Notes: generated by a model from the letters alone, not told the origin. 64,000 bases of DNA from Asterochloris sp. CNOR1 (GCA_963969365.1 OZ017748.1:992001-1056000); one strand, 5' to 3'. Shown: positions 33,901 to 44,867, counted from the first letter of the stretch. Numbers and translations are program-made.

Positions 33901-36900
33901 CAGGGTGTGTCTGCATGTCCACTGCGCTGTGTGCAGTCTGACAGGGCAGAGCTGCTGGTCTGGGGAATGATTTCAAGCAGGTAGTGCTTTTGCCAAAGTG
34001 TGTGCGTGTGGACATGAATGCACTGTCCTGGAGTGTCAGGGGCGCTCATCTGGTGCACGGGCCCTGTGGCAGGTGTCTGCACATGCGCAGGGCACTGGGA
34101 AAGGTTGGGGGGCCCTTGTCAGAGGCACTCCCTGTGGTGATGCCGGGCCAGCAGTGCTCCTGCACTGCATGTAGGCTTTCCAGCATTCCCTGGTGCTGGT
34201 GTCTGAGGGTCCATTCTGAAGCAGATCTCAGCAACCTACTGCATGCAACCCAGCACTGTCCTCAGTCATCAACAGTGCAGCAGCAAGGCTTTGAGTGATG
34301 CATTGGCCTGCCCACAGGCGCCGCTGTGGATCTGTGCCACCTGCCAGGCCAACGGGCGCAAAGCGTCATCGCTGCCCAAGGGAGCGCCCCGCAAGAAGCA
34401 GTCAGCCACAGGCAGTGTTTCTGTGAAGGTGAGTGCCAGGGCATCAGTCTGAGTGTGCCGTCAACCCCTGAGGATGCAGCCAAATTCTTTGAATGAAGAC
34501 AGTGCTTCTGTGAAGGTGAGTGCCAGGACATCGTTCTGGATCTGCCGCCAGCCACTGAGGACGCTGCCAACTTCTGTGAATCTAGGTGCACAGGGGAGGT
34601 CTGGCGCAACGTGAGCTGGATGGAGACGCAGCTCCTCTGCATTCTGCTAGCTTTGCATGCGACACCACGCCTGCTAAAAAGGGGAAACTTGTCGAACCCT
34701 GAGCAAGTTGCAGAGCCTGCCCTAGCAATGACGATGTCTGCAACACTGCCCCTGCCCTGCACAAAACTTGGATATTGCAGAGCCTGCCTAAGCGCAGATA
34801 CTGCATGCTGAATGGAACTGACAGCTGCTGCTGACTGATGCCAAAGTGTCCCCGGGGCTTGGCCTTGGCACACAAAACGCAGGGCAGTGCTCATTCACAC
34901 CATGCGTTGATGTTGCCCCTATTTTTCAGGTCTCCTCTCCCTGCTGTAGAGCTTGCAGGCAAGGGTACCCCATCAAAGTATTTCAGAACGTCTGCAGTTG
35001 CTCTTGTCAGTTGAAGTGTCTTCTGTGTGGACACTGCATTGAAAGTGTTTATTTTGATTCCTGCTGCTGCAGAGCGCGCCCAAGGCAGGCAAGAAGCGCG
35101 CCCGGGAGGAGGAAGAGGACGAGACTGTGGGGCCCAGCGGGGTCAAGCCAGCCAAGAAGAAGCGCAAGGAGAGCAGCGGGTGGGGGCGCGCCACGCTGCT
35201 GGATTCCAGGATGTACCCCAACGAGCGGGTCTTTTTTGGGCTGCCGGGGGGCCTGGAGGTGGGTACCCTGGGGGAGCCTCCTGAAAAGACTGTCTGTTCT
35301 GACCATCTTTGTCACTTATTGTGTGCTGGCTGTGAACCAAGCGCTAATGTGAGGCTGACAGGCAAATCTGTGCTGAGGCACTCAGCGCTGCCTCGTCGCG
35401 GCTGGAAGTGGGTTTGCTGGGCTGTCGTCGCTGGAGTCTCATGTATCAAGCAGATCTTCTTTGCCTTGCTGGGAAGGCCAGAGAGACCTTTCTATATGGG
35501 ATCAGACCAGAACAAACTCCGGCCCTCTTGGCTTCCGACAGGGATGTTTTCTGTGCTGCCTTTGAGCTCAGCTTTTCAGTATGAACCTATATCCTTGGGG
35601 GTAGAAACCCCCAGATGCTATCAGGGCTGGGGGAGGGGGCTTTTCTGACTGACTTAAACCTTGTGTTTCCATGAAAAGCTTCCAGCAAAAGACGCAACAT
35701 ATTGCTACACACTTGCTTTGCACAGGCCTGTCCCCTGGGGAGCTGTGTAATTAGCATTGCTTGCTGTGCACTGGTGTGTCTGGGGCAGCGCTCCTAGATC
35801 CTGTGCCCAGGACATTCCTGCAAAGTGCAGGCTATCTGTGGCCCCCTGGCGCCTCCTGTCCTGGTGTTGTCGGAGGTGGCTGTTCGCATGCTGCCCATGC
35901 TTGATCTGTGCCAGGGTGAAGCAGCTACAGCGCCATCTGGTCTGTACCCAGTGTGCAGCATATGCTAGCAGTGCAGGGTCCTTGCCAGACACCTACTGCC
36001 CACGAGCCCAGACTCCAAAACACTGCATGCAGGATGCTGGGCGCTTCTGCTGTTGCAGAGGCCATCTTGTGTGTTTGACTCTGGGCGGCTGCTGGGCAGC
36101 TTACACATCAGTGGCACCTTGAATAGCTCAGCTCAGCCTTACTCTCCCCTGTCTGCTGTGCAGGATGGGGAGCGCTTGTATTATCGCAAGACTGTCAGCT
36201 CTGACACCATCCTGACAGGGCGGGCCAGCCTGCGGAATGCCAGCAACCCCAACAGCTGGGGGGTCATCTGCGAGTGCAAAAACTGCAAGGGGCAGGCCGT
36301 CATCAAGCCCACCAAGTTTGAGAACTGTGCGGGGAACGGGTCAGCCAAGTGAGTTGTCTGGCCAGAGCAGAGCTTCTGTGGTGGGGTGCTCATTGTCTGT
36401 GAGCTCACTGCTGATGCTACAGTCAGGCTGCAACTGCTGTTGATGCGCTTACACATGTCAACGATCTTGCACACTTACACCTCTGCCATGCTGTGCACCA
36501 CCTTGCGAACAACTTGCTGCCGCTGGTGTTTGCGTCAGTCAAGCTGCAACCTGGAGTTATTTGTGGAGCTGGCTGGTCAACGTGGCCTCTTTTCTGTGTT
36601 GCAGGCAGCCGTATCAGCACATCTGGGTGAAGCGGGGCGGGCGCCTGGTGGTGCTCAAGGAGCTGTCTCGGATGCTGCCCCCCCTGGACACTGAAGATCT
36701 GCAGTGAGCAGATGCTTTCATTGCTGTTGCTACCTCAGCCTCAGCCCTTGAGGTGCCTGTGTCTCAGCCAGCCTCCTGGGGGCAGCAGCCACCTCCAAGC
36801 CCCAATGCAGGAGCTTGGGCACTTCTCCTCTGAGATCGTCTGCAAGAAGGAAATTCTGCACTTGCTGCTCCTGCAGAGTCTTACGGCATCCTTGCCAGCA

Positions 36901-39900
36901 GCACTGCACTTTGGCCTTTCTGACAGCCAAGCTATTCCCCACACCCGCTGTGCTGCAGGGCGGCCTATGTTCAGGCCAGCCGGTTGTTGTCCCTTTGTGA
37001 CGTATGAGCTGAGACCCACCCAGGGCCTGGCGAATGGCACATGATGATGAGCTGACACAAATGACTCACTGCAGGGCGGCGTACCACCGGGCCAGCCAGG
37101 CTAAGTCACGGAGCCAGAATGTGGAGAAGGTTGGCGGCTGCGTCTTCTGCAACTCCACCCACTTCACCCCCAGCACGGAGGGGCGCTGGGATGAGCAGAC
37201 AGCGGTGCTGTGCTCCCAGTGCGAGCGGGAGCACCATGTTGGCTGCCTGCGGAAACACCGGGGCATCCACTTGAACGAGGAACCACCTGGTGAGTTGCCC
37301 TGGTTTGGGGATTTGCACTCCTTCAGGAGCCTATTTGTGTACTTCTGGCTGCCCTTCTGCACAACAACATCATGGTGTGGGGATTCATGTGTAGGCAGCC
37401 CTCTGACCACAGAAAGGTACCAGAAAGGACAGAAGCAGCCTGGCAATAGCAGTACAGCACTCATCCTTGTTCCAGCGGGGCGCCACTATATGATGCCTGC
37501 CTTGCTGTGTGTCTGTGCAAGCACAGAGCGGGGGACTCGATTGAATGAGCAGCCGCCTGGCGAGTGACTGCTGCTTGTGGTGTAGGGTTGTGAGCAGGCC
37601 CGATGCAGCTGGTTGGCCATGTTTTGCGTCAGTGCCTCAAGTAGTCTGTTACCGCTGCTACATGCTGTGCGCTGAGTCTTGAGGTATCACACAAGATGCT
37701 TACAGCCATTGTGATGACGGTTGCATGCCCTTCGTGGCTTCTGGGCTGACTGTGCCGCTTAAGCCTGACTAGCTTGCTGGGCCCATTGATGTGGCACACA
37801 CTGCTTTTCTGCTGAGTGCGGGTCCCCGTTGCTGCAGGCGACTGGTTCTGCAGCGAGCCTTGCAGCCACATGTTCTCGCAGCTCAAGGGCCTGGTGACGG
37901 ACGCCCCTGTGCCCATCCCCACCCACCTGCAGCCACCAGACCGGCCTCAGTACTTCATGAGCTTCCTGAACGGCCTGAGTGGATCCCACACCACCAAGCT
38001 AGACGTGCGTGCGGGACAGGCGGTGCTGACGGAGGCGTTTGCCTCCTGGCGCTGTGCCGGATTCCCCGCGCAGCAAGGTGGGTGACAGCCTGGCTCACAC
38101 AGCATTCAGCGCTCAGTCATTGCTGCATGGTGCTGGGTCAGGCGCTTGTTTCTTGGCCTCACTTGCTTTTGCAGGACAGCCACAACTGACATGTTGCTTG
38201 GTGGTGCTGCCTGACAAAGGGTAAGCGCTCAGCTGCTGCCATCTTGCTCTCCAGGCAAGCCCCATGCATCAGGTGTTGCGCTAAGTATGCAATATGCAAC
38301 AGTGTGTCTGTTACTCCTCAGCGCTGTTGGGGCTGCTCGCCCCTTTTGCCCCTGCTGAGTCATCTGCCGAGCATGGCACTGGTGGTGTGCAGGGGAGCAT
38401 GCACCATATGCTGCTACCGATATCCCAGTCGGTGGCATGGATCCCGTGACCTCCTACCATTCAGATGACCTAGTGGTGCATGACGATGGCATAGTGTGAG
38501 TGCCCTTCCCTTTGCTGTACGGCTGTGCTGTACGGCTGGCCTGGAGGAGCATGACAACCATGTTGCCTGGCTGTGCTGCCATGAAAAATCAACAAAGCAA
38601 TTGCCAGGTGGGCAGGTGTTCTGGTGGTGCATTACAGTGGCACAGTGAATGTGCGAATGCCAGGCTGTCTGGCTGGTCCTGCGTGCTGCTGCCCTTGCCG
38701 CTTTGGCCCGCAGAGGGTACACAAATTGTGGCAGGGCAACATTCTGCTTGAGCAGCCCAGGTCCGCCATCTGCTGTCTTGAGCTGGCTCAGCTGCCACAC
38801 ATGCTTTCAGCAAGGCTTGGTCTACCTGAGCGCCTCAACCTTGTTCCAAGTGAAGTTGGCCTGGCATGCTGCTTGGCTGTGCTGTCACTGCACTTGGCTT
38901 CACCCTGCCCTGTGCCAGGTATTAAGAAGACTGATGTCACCCATCTGTTTTGTCAGCATCAGCTGCCTCCATTTGCTTTGCTTTGCTTGGCTGCAGGAGG
39001 TGCACTGAGATGCTTGACATGCTGCTTGCAGTCAGCTAGGCCAAGCTGCTTCAGTTTGTTTCAGACAAGTGCCCTTCCTGGGTGCAGGGAGTGCACCAAG
39101 AAGAAGGAGGCAGGGATGGTCATGAAGAATATGATCATGTTGATGCCCGAGGCAGCCTCTCATGGCGCCTTTGACTTCCAGGGCTTCTATACCCTGCTGC
39201 TGACCAAGATGGTGAGCCAGCAGGCCTTTGAACAAGCTGGGATGAAGCTTAAAGTCATGGGTTTACAAGCATGTGGCCATGAGGCCTTGATCAGTCCACA
39301 AGTTATGCTTTGTGAGCATTTACATGCCACGCTGTGGCACGAGCCACCAAGTGCCATGTGTGTGACTGCACACAGACCCGCTGTACAATCTTACAGGGTC
39401 CGTGCATGAGCCTGCAGCTGCCACCTTGCATGCCTGTCTTGCAGCCCTCACCCAGCTGCCAACATACCGTTCTGCCTGCAGGAGCCCGAGATGACGGCCA
39501 AGGGGGCCCCCATTGTGGGCGAGGACGGCCAGCCCCGGCAGCGGCGGGTGCCCCTGTGCACACTGACCGCCCGCTTCCTGGGACCCCGTCTGGTGGAGGT
39601 GCCCTTTGTGGCCACGCGACTGAAGAGTCAGCGGCAGGGGCACTGCCGCATCCTGATCTCCGTGCTGGAGCATATGATGCAGCAGGTGAGGGATTTATTC
39701 GTTTCCGTGCTCAGAGCAGGTGCTGGGCCTGTGCGTCTAGCAGCATTCCTGGACAAGCTGCTTGCTGTGCAGCCCTGGGCACTGAACTCCCCTGTACTGA
39801 GGCTCGACGGTTGCCTGCTGGAGTTATGTTGCTGTGTGTGTGCTGAGCAGATCATGCAGCAGGTGAGGGTTGGGTCTTGTGTTGTCTGAACCGAGCTGAA

Positions 39901-42246
39901 CCTGTGTGGCTTACAGCCGGACGGGTTGGGCAGCCTATAGTGCAGCCCTGGGCCATGTTGCACCTGTTGCTGAGCGTCCCTGAGACGCTCAACAGCTGCC
40001 CGCTGGCACTGCATCCTGGTCCTGAAGGTCATCTTGAGCTTGGGTTTGGGTAAGTTGGGTAGTGCAGGTGTTCTGATACTGTAAGGCCATGGGATGGCCC
40101 CAAGAACGCCTAGGCCCCCACTCAATGCATAATTGCACAGCCTGTAGGACTGAAAATCCCACGCGCTGCAGAAAGCGGTCGCCCGCACCACCCAGTGGAT
40201 CTGCAGCTGCCTTTGTGACACTCAATCACAAGTCCTTTCTACACCCTCTGTGCAGGTGGGGCTGAAGCCAAGTGGCGTGCACTTCTTCAAGAGGACCATG
40301 GCTCTCTGCTGGGGGCCTCACTGAGAAACTGTTGACACCCGCTGACATGCCCGTGCTGCCTGTTGTACAGGTTGGGGTGAAGCACATTGTGCTTCCAGCC
40401 TCAAAATCAACGGTGGCCACCTGGCAGGGCGGCTTTGGCTTCCAGCCCTGCCCCGAGGCCATGTACCGCATGTACTTGAAGGAGTACCCCATCCTCAACT
40501 TTGTGGCTGACACTGTGGTCATGCACAAGTGGACGGTTGGGGCGGAGGATGCAGACCGCAGGGCGGACGAGGCAGCTGTTAAGGAGGTGAGGAGGATTTG
40601 GCACGGCCCTGTATGAGTGGGGTGCCTTGGCTGTGGCAGGATGCTGTGTGGTGGCTGCTACCAGCGTACTTGACTCGCCTGCACCAGTGACCAGGGGGCT
40701 GAAGGTGGGGCACCAGAGACCCTTGCCAAGAAGGAGGTGAGGGGCTCCTGGTGGACCCACTGGTGGGGTGCTTTGGCAGTGGCAGGGCGCTGTGTGGCGT
40801 TGGCATTGAGCGTCTGTGAGGATGCGGGCATGTGGAAGTCAACAGTGGGGTGCACAACTGGTCGGTGGGACAGAGGATGTGGATGGCAAGGCGGCTGAGG
40901 CAGCTGCCTAGAAGCATCGGGAGCCGCTCTGCCTCAATGGCATGTCAGTGCTGTGTGGACGATGGATGCTTTGCATTAGGCACCCTTGAAGTGCTTGTCA
41001 AGAAAGGGCTGGAGCGCGCTATCCAGCAGCAGGGCTGGGCAGTGCGGTCCTGCAGCAGGAGAGTGCTGTGCTCATGCAGCATCAGCAGGGTGCTTCGCCT
41101 GTTCTTTGAGGGGGGTGTTCGTGCTCACCGCAGGCTGTGCTGGTGTGTGAAGTTGGGGCCGTCGCCAAGCCACAGGCAAGGGTTTTTGCAAGGGCCGGCA
41201 GCGAGAGGCTCTGCATCGTTGAATCTGCATGACAGCAGTCTTCTGCAGCTGCATGCTGTGCAGTTGGAGAATGTGCGTGTCATGCAGCAAAGTCACTGTA
41301 CGTGAGGGTCAGATGGGTGTGGGGCAGCACCTCCTTGCGTATGTCCCTTGCAGCCGATAAGCGATCAGACCCATGTGAGGGCAAGGCAGGGAGGGCCCTG
41401 ACAGCCAGGCTGGGGGCAGCGACAAGCACCTTGCTCAAGTCCTTGGAAGCAGGCAGTCTGACAAAGCCACCCTGATTCTGTGCAGAGCAAGGGCAAGAAG
41501 GGCAAGGGAGGACGGCCACCCTTGATAAGCAAGTCCGCTGCGGGCAGTGGCGGCTTGGGGCCCTCTGGGCCGAGTTCGGCTGCTGCGTTCAATGCAGCAG
41601 TGGCTACCCAGCAGGAGCACCTGCAAGACGCCGAGTCAAATCAAGTACAATGAAAGCCTGGCAGCTGCTGTGCCTGAGGATGCAGATATGGGGGGAGTGC
41701 ATTGAATCTGACTGCACAGTGGTGCATAGGATGTGGGCTTAAACCTGAGCAATCAGCTTCAGAGCCTGTCCCCAACTTTGCACTCAATCAGCGTCTGGTC
41801 TGCACTTCCAGAGCCAGAAGGCCAAGAGCTGCATGCCTCTCCCTGCAGGATGGGCAGGGCAGCGGGAGCGCATCAGACCAGGCCAGGGAGTCTGGCAATG
41901 CACAGCCGCCGCTGCCACAGGAGGATAATGTGGAGATGGCTGATGCATCATTGCTGCCTGTTACCGACGGGGTAGCCGGCGGCGCCTCCACACGGGGACT
42001 CTCAGGGCTTCATTCGGCTCCAGACCCCCTCCTTGACAGCTGGGGTGATGCACCTCCCTCTGGGGACTCCAAGAAACGCAGCCCTGACAGCTCCAATGTT
42101 GGCGACAATGGTGAGGAGCCATGTATAGCTTGTCTGAGGTGATACGCTTGACGTTGCGGCTGACAGGCTGAGCTTCTTTGCCTGCAGAGGATTGCAAGAC
42201 ACTGAGGATAACGCTCCCCACTGCCCAGCTGGCAAGTGTCAGATAA
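27915..42246 (+). CDS. Large chromatin protein: Ala-rich N-terminus, two TDBD domains, two PHD fingers, GNAT acetyltransferase
   Basis: Resembles plant IDM1-type PHD/histone-acetyltransferase proteins but with a much longer N-terminus. Phase-linked exons: 27915-28120, 28393-28729, 29003-29663, 29816-29928, 30214-31281, 31492-31774, 32078-32175, 32473-32605, 33005-33177, 33610-33768, 34318-34428, 35073-35258, 36164-36348, 36605-36703, 37075-37289, 37838-38077, 38429-38495, 39088-39211, 39482-39685, 40371-40586, 41486-41644, 41849-42110, 42188-42246; about 1,785 aa plus an unresolved start. N-terminal 900 residues: Ala/Pro/Lys-rich, AT-hook-like KRKGRPRG (31750-31774). TDBD1: GVELYTGLIKKYGPE, VVCGCALCNF. 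PHD-like 1: HCVWCGVGAHAQC, WICATC. TDBD2: SWGVICECKNCKG. PHD2: GCVFCNS, VLCSQCEREHHVGCL, WFCSEPC. GNAT: VPFVATRLKSQRQGHCR, VKHIVLPA, WQGGFGF. Predicted nuclear histone reader/acetyltransferase. Several introns carry exon copies. Confidence 0.88.
32743..32790 (+). repeat. Intronic copy of the TDBD1 exon end
   Basis: CCTCATC...GCAGAGCAGGTCATCAACGG at 32743-32790 copies CCTCATCAAGAAGTATGGGC...GAGCAGGTCATCAAGGG at 32567-32610, which ends exon 32473-32605. It lies in the following intron and lacks a good donor. Confidence 0.7.
33262..33325 (+). repeat. Weak intronic copy of exon 33005-33177 end
   Basis: The segment resembles 33110-33180: GCGCAG, then TGCNTGGCTGC, then GTCNGNNAGAGG...ATATCTGGG against GAAATCTCCCTGGG. 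Similarity is patchy, so this is one of the less secure copies. Confidence 0.4.
34412..34585 (+). repeat. 87-bp tandem duplication spanning an exon end, donor and intron start
   Basis: Two adjacent copies, about 34412-34498 and 34499-34585, both contain CAGTGNTTCTGTGAAGGTGA followed by GTGCCAGG(G/A)CATC and later CC(A/C)...TGAGGA(T/C)GC. The first includes the last codons of exon 34318-34428 (SVSVK) and its GTGAGT donor. The second is wholly intronic but keeps an intact donor sequence. Confidence 0.85.
37515..37566 (+). repeat. Intronic copy of the PHD2 exon end
   Basis: Translated in frame it reads STERGTRLNEQPPGE followed by TGA, mirroring KHRGIHLNEEPPG at 37247-37290, the end of exon 37075-37289. 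The donor has become GCGAGT. It is in the following intron, about 225 bp downstream. Confidence 0.8.
39848..39877 (+). repeat. Intronic copy of the GNAT motif-A exon end
   Basis: ATCATGCAGCAGGTGAGGGT at about 39850 copies ATGATGCAGCAGGTGAGGGA at 39673, the 3' end of exon 39482-39685 with its donor. A second, similar acceptor-like copy (GTGGGGCTGAAGCCAAGTGG, about 40256) precedes the true acceptor at 40371 (GTTGGGGTGAAGCACATTGT). Confidence 0.7.
40820..40912 (+). repeat. Intronic copy of GNAT exon 40371-40586 end
   Basis: GTCAACAGTGGGG...GACAGAGGATGTGGATGGCA...GGCTGAGGCAGCTG resembles 40513-40580 (ACAAGTGGACGGTTGGGGCG...GACGAGGCAGCTG). It contains an in-frame TAG. A further AAGAAGGAGGTGAGGGG at 40728 copies the GTTAAGGAGGTGAGGAG donor at 40577. 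Confidence 0.65.
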
Positions 42247-42937
42247 CAGTGCACAAATTCAAATTGCAAGTCGTGACTTTCTCTGGAGTATTTTATAAGG
42301 CAGTCTCTGATTCCAGCCTATGGCCTATTTGGACAATCACAGCGGTACCCCAGATCTGTGTCTTGGGTTGCAATGTTCTCCACATTCTGATGTCCTGCTA
42401 TTAAAGCAGCTAAAGCCAGGCAAAGGTGTGGAAGTCCTGTAACAGCATGCTAGCTCCTGTATAGCAGCAGCCGGCATCAAGGCGGCCCTCAGTCAGTGCT
42501 TTGCATTGCTTCTGTACTGGATATGAGCAGGTCTGCAAGCTGAGTGTACTGCTTGTGTACATATGTCTGGGAGTAGGATTGTAGGCATGTAGGCATTGAT
42601 TGGACGGCGCTGCCTGTGTGCTTCCAGGGAAATAGGGTGCCCAAATGAGTTGCTGACAGTCCCATTGCCAGTGATGGGACTTGGGCTGTTTCAGCTGCAC
42701 ATGTCTGCTGAGTGGGGCAATTTTTGTTATTCAACCCTGGTGCAGGTGTGTTCTCACATCTGAGCCAGGCAGATCTGTTTGATTAGCTTGGCTGCAAGAC
42801 TGTCAATCCTCGGTCCCATCTGTGAGCCCAAGGGCTTGCTCAACTGTACGGATTCCAGTCTGGGCGTAGGCCCCTGCTGCCAAGTTCGGCAGCATATATG
42901 CAGAAACTGTTCCTTGCAATGCACACCGTTGCCATGT
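42247..42937. other. Intergenic, 3' flank of chromatin gene
   Basis: No coding sequence is recognisable. A TGTAA near 42438 is a plausible polyadenylation signal about 190 bp after the stop. The last part precedes the tRNA. Confidence 0.4.
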
Positions 42938-43049
42938 GTCCGTTTAGCTCAGTTGGTTAGAGCGTGGTGCTAATACCTCAACTTCTTGTCAAGTTACGCC
43001 AAGGTTCTTACATAATGCTTGTGCATCGGTTCGAGCCCGATAATGGACA
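42938..43049 (+). tRNA. trnI-AAU: tRNA-Ile(AAU) with an anticodon-loop intron and an apparent second intron in the variable loop
   Basis: Acceptor stem GTCCGTT (42938-42944) pairs with AATGGAC (43042-43048) including one G-U, discriminator A 43049. D arm GCTC...GAGC. Anticodon stem TGGTG with CGCCA, loop C-U-AAU-A-A, anticodon at 42972-42974. A 20-nt insertion (42976-42995) sits one base 3' of the anticodon, the canonical intron site, and can form an AACTT/AAGTT hairpin. T arm ATCGG / TTCGAGC / CCGAT (43025-43041). Between the anticodon stem and T stem are 23 nt instead of 5. Removing 18 nt (about 43006-43023) leaves AGGTC, the normal class I variable loop, and a 74-nt mature tRNA. A T6 run follows directly. 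Confidence 0.9.
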
Positions 43050-43050
43050 C

Positions 43051-43056
43051 TTTTTT
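43051..43056 (+). terminator. RNA polymerase III terminator
   Basis: Six T residues begin two bases after the tRNA discriminator base, the standard Pol III stop signal. Confidence 0.85.
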
Positions 43057-43915
43057 GATTCTATGAACTTTGCCACTCAACGACTTTTTATACGCTTGCG
43101 TTTGTTGTGCATGTCAATACCAGAGGTGGCATTCAAGAGATTCAGTGTCTGGCAGGGGTTCAGTTACACAGGACCTGCCTGCTGGCTCTGGGACAAGAAG
43201 ACAAGCTGTTGCTGTTGCTGGCTTCCTCACCAGTGAGGTCAAGGGCATGGAAGGAAACGGCAGACCTCGCCTGTCACCCACAAACCAGCCCCAGGCAGCT
43301 GGACACAGGCAAAACAGCATGTCAGCCAAGAAGGGAGGCTGCGACACAAAAGTCACCTGTGCATGACATTATATATACAGGCTTGACGATCTAGGAGCAG
43401 ACGGGTATGGAGGGGCGGGTAGCTTTCTCATCCTCACGCCACACTGGGGTGCCACTTTCTTGGCTGGCTGTCATCACTGCTGCGGTTGCCTTCCCATACA
43501 TGGTAGCTGGGAGCTTGCGGGCATTGCGCGGTGGTCACTAGACAGTGTTCTTTCAGTCTTCATCACCCTCTATGGGCTCCCGCAAATCCTGAGATCCTGC
43601 AGCTGCGCAAGCCTGCAGCCCAAAATCTGATGGGCAATGCCAAGCCATGTCAACGCCGAAAGCGCAGATGCACACTCGCAGCCCAAATGGCAGTCCCAAT
43701 GCTATCTGCTCCAGCTGAGCGTGTAAGCCTAGGTGTTCACCATGCTTCCGCGACCACTCCCTGACCTAGGTCTTCCCAAGCAAGCAGTCAAACCCGCCCC
43801 AACTCCCCTGCAGGGGCACCCAGCTGGGTGAGAAGGTAAGTTCTTGTGGTGAGCAACAGCAACCAGCTTGTGTGAGCAGAAGGAGCCCCTAACTCCCAAA
43901 TGCTTCAGCGCAGGC
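43057..43915. other. Intergenic, no gene recognised
   Basis: Short open frames occur on both strands, but none shows conserved motifs or splice-supported extension. It presumably holds the ankyrin gene's promoter. Confidence 0.35.
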
Positions 43916-44120
43916 CATGCCAGCACACACAGAACAGGAGCACCTGAGAATTCAGAAAAGGCTCCACCGGCAAGGTATTGAGCTGGGCAAGGCTGCCTGC
44001 GAGCATGCAGCCAGGAGAGGTTGGCAAACAGAGCTGCGGTGGCTGAAGCAGAGGGGAGTGGCCTGGGAATGAAGAAACCTGTTCAGCTGCGGCAGAGGGG
44101 GGCCACCTGGAGCTGCTGCG
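43916..44120 (+). pseudogene. Frame-broken 5' repeats of the ankyrin-type gene
   Basis: From an ATG at 43916 the frame reads repeat-like sequence (RLHRQGIELGKAACEHAA, then LRWLKQRGVAWE) and stops at 44070-44072. The next repeat (TCSAAAEGGHLELLRWLRQQ) is in the +1 frame. A further one-base loss near 44145 returns to the original frame used by the intact ORF below. The repeat match continues across both breaks, so these look like two small indels, not introns. Either the 5' end is decayed or the assembly contains errors. Confidence 0.6.
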
Positions 44121-44867
44121 ATGGCTGAGGCAGCAGGAGTGTCCATGGATGAGGCTACATGCTCCGCAGCAGCAGGGAAAGGCCACCTGGCAGTCCTGCA
44201 GTGGGCTCGAGAGCAGGGCTGTCCCTGGTGGACAGACACCTGCCAATACGCAGCCGGGGCAGGCCACCTCGCCGTCCTGCAGTGGGCTCGCCAGCAGGGG
44301 TGTCTGTGGGGCGCTGGCACCTGCAGCTATGCAGCCAAGGAGGGGCACCTGGACGTGCTGCAGTGGGCACGGCAGAATGGTTGCCCGCTGCACGAGGCGG
44401 AAGTCTGCAAGCTCGCAGCACAAGGCGGGCACCTGGTTGTCCTGCAGTGGGCCAGGCAGCACGGCTGCAGCTGTGACTGGCGGACAGGCGCCTACGCAGC
44501 TGGATCAGGCCACCTGGCCGTGCTGCAGTGGGTCTGGGCAAACGGCTGCCCGCTAGACATGCAGAAGATCTGGGGCCATGCTGCTATAGGTGGCCACCTA
44601 GAAGTGCTGCAATGGGCTCAACAGAGGAGTCCGCCTGGCCTCTTGATCGAGGACGTGACGTGGTATGCAATACACGCGGGCCACTTCACTGTCTCCCTGT
44701 GGTTGCTGAAACACGGCTATCCATGCAAGAAAGTGGGCCACAAGAGGCTTCAAAGCACAGTGGCGTCCATGACACTGTCCTACCTTGTCTTGAGGACTGC
44801 AGCACCAACTGGCATTCCGTCTGAGCTGCTGAGAGACATGGTGATGGCTGCCCACTGGGTTGACTGA
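44121..44867 (+). CDS. Ankyrin-type repeat protein (GHLxVLQWAxxxGCPW repeats)
   Basis: Single-exon frame of 248 aa with about six tandem repeats of 27-28 residues (81-84 nt), each like TCxxAAxxGHLAVLQWARxxGCPW, followed by a non-repeat C-terminus ending LRDMVMAAHWVD. This ankyrin subtype is widespread in algae, oomycetes and large DNA viruses, usually as a protein-binding scaffold and often with an F-box; no F-box is visible here. It is intronless, unlike its neighbours, and the ORF is only the in-frame remainder of a longer array (see 43916-44120). Start chosen as the first ATG in the intact frame, which lies mid-repeat, so the true N-terminus is uncertain. Function unknown beyond protein interaction. 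Confidence 0.7.
   Translation: MAEAAGVSMDEATCSAAAGKGHLAVLQWAREQGCPWWTDTCQYAAGAGHLAVLQWARQQGCLWGAGTCSYAAKEGHLDVLQWARQNGCPLHEAEVCKLAAQGGHLVVLQWARQHGCSCDWRTGAYAAGSGHLAVLQWVWANGCPLDMQKIWGHAAIGGHLEVLQWAQQRSPPGLLIEDVTWYAIHAGHFTVSLWLLKHGYPCKKVGHKRLQSTVASMTLSYLVLRTAAPTGIPSELLRDMVMAAHWVD

Noticed and set aside
40255-40300. Exon beginning VGLKPSGVHFFKRTM as the GNAT motif-B exon
   Set aside because: The downstream 40371 exon (VGVKHIVLPASKSTVATWQG) has the conserved VLPA and GFGF residues; the earlier one stops soon after.
44145-44650. Regular ~81-bp spaced repeats that could be mistaken for a CRISPR array
   Set aside because: The repeats are coding, translate to ankyrin-type units and lack unique spacers; the genome is eukaryotic.
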